Shown: positions 39,124 to 39,333 of the stretch, piece after piece
Layout of the letters: each line of letters begins with the position of its first letter
Position numbering within the stretch: position 1 is the stretch's first letter
Source of the DNA: a virus
Virus record (IMG/VR): IMGVR_UViG_3300001097_000018
Location: 1-39,333 of that record
Length of the DNA stretch: 39,333 bases
Strand: one strand, 5' to 3'
Program-made: the position numbers and the translations under genes
Notes under the pieces: generated by a model
Seen by the model: the letters and a program-made list of their open reading frames with translations, nothing else
Database searches by the model: none
Told to the model about the DNA's origin: nothing

Positions 39124-39333
39124 TAGTTTTCCTCCTTTATTTGTTGGATGTCCTCCGATCTACGGCGTACCGCTACTTGTTTTCTACGTATCGCCGCTTT
39201 CTCATCTTCCGTGTACATCTTCTTGCTGCCTGTTGCAAATAATTCTTTGCTAGAAAAACTTTCTCCACACTTTTGGCACTGTCGTTTCACCCGAGAGATG
39301 CCGTTAATTAAGTAGGTATTTACCACCAAGGTA
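39123..39333 (-). CDS. NrdR-like zinc-ribbon protein, 5' end beyond window
   Basis: The frame is open to the right window edge. An alternative TTG start lies at 39329, but the gene probably continues. It contains VNTYLINGISRVKRQCQKCGESFSSKELF, whose CQKCGExFSSxE part resembles the second half of an NrdR-type zinc ribbon ('G..RR+R.C..CG..FTT.E'). The first CxxC would then lie outside the window. The rest is basic and helical (KKMYTEDEKAAIRRKQVAVRRR). It may be a small DNA-binding regulator (inference). Confidence 0.6.
   Translation of the reverse strand, partial: TLVVNTYLINGISRVKRQCQKCGESFSSKELFATGSKKMYTEDEKAAIRRKQVAVRRRSEDIQQIKEEN

Noticed and set aside
1-39333. Prophage signs (integrase, attachment sites, repressor/antirepressor pair), tRNA genes, phage RNA polymerase
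   Set aside because: I found no integrase or RNA polymerase motifs, no cloverleaf with CCA end, and no host-like flanks; the small HTH proteins alone are not enough to call lysogeny.

Overview
The window is a near-continuous stretch of a tailed bacteriophage genome, most likely a short-tailed (podovirus-like) Caudoviricetes member. Every kilobase is occupied by tightly packed, often 1-4 nt overlapping genes. There are no tRNAs, rRNAs, insertion sequences, CRISPR arrays or integrase genes. A nested Rz/Rz1 spanin pair indicates a Gram-negative host; the host genus cannot be read from the sequence. The small-protein families resemble those of phages from aquatic bacteria, but that is an impression from memory, not a search result.

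The layout is two convergent blocks. The plus strand (1-27240) carries virion and lysis genes. In order these are: an array of small Lys/Gly/Met-rich proteins (1-1566); a first adaptor-like protein and small accessory virion proteins (1566-3180); a second adaptor-like protein (3191-3910); small paralogous virion proteins (3907-5985); fibre and receptor-binding candidates (5982-9851); a holin, lysozyme and Rz/Rz1 lysis cassette carrying a recombination scar (9864-11619); another fibre with assembly-protein candidates (11621-13360); a tail nozzle-like protein (13428-15662); and a run of large internal-virion/ejection proteins (16014-27240) ending in a 2008-residue polyvalent protein with a zinc-metallopeptidase motif.

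The minus strand (39333 down to 27315) carries the replication and early block. Read in its own direction it starts with small regulatory proteins and a MazG-like nucleotide pyrophosphohydrolase-domain protein. Then come a VRR-NUC nuclease, winged-helix proteins, a family A DNA polymerase with proofreading domain, a small frameshifted ORF, a Cas4/RecB-type Fe-S nuclease, an HNH-like protein, an SNF2-type helicase, a zinc-containing SSB-like protein, an HTH protein and an AEP-primase/helicase fusion. It ends at an intrinsic terminator (27239-27273) placed against the stop codon of the opposing late operon.

Terminase, portal, scaffold and major capsid genes are not in the window and probably lie left of position 1. 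No phage RNA polymerase is seen, so host polymerase probably does the transcription, at least for what is visible. The most interesting items are: the lysozyme/fibre recombination scar at 10972-11194; the repeated C-terminal signature in the small basic proteins at the left end; the 43-codon gene split by a +1 shift between the polymerase and the Fe-S nuclease; the leucine at the residue-762 position of the polymerase together with a variant HDA motif C; a four-run G-quadruplex motif in a virion gene; and a four-copy 66-bp repeat in a fibre gene.
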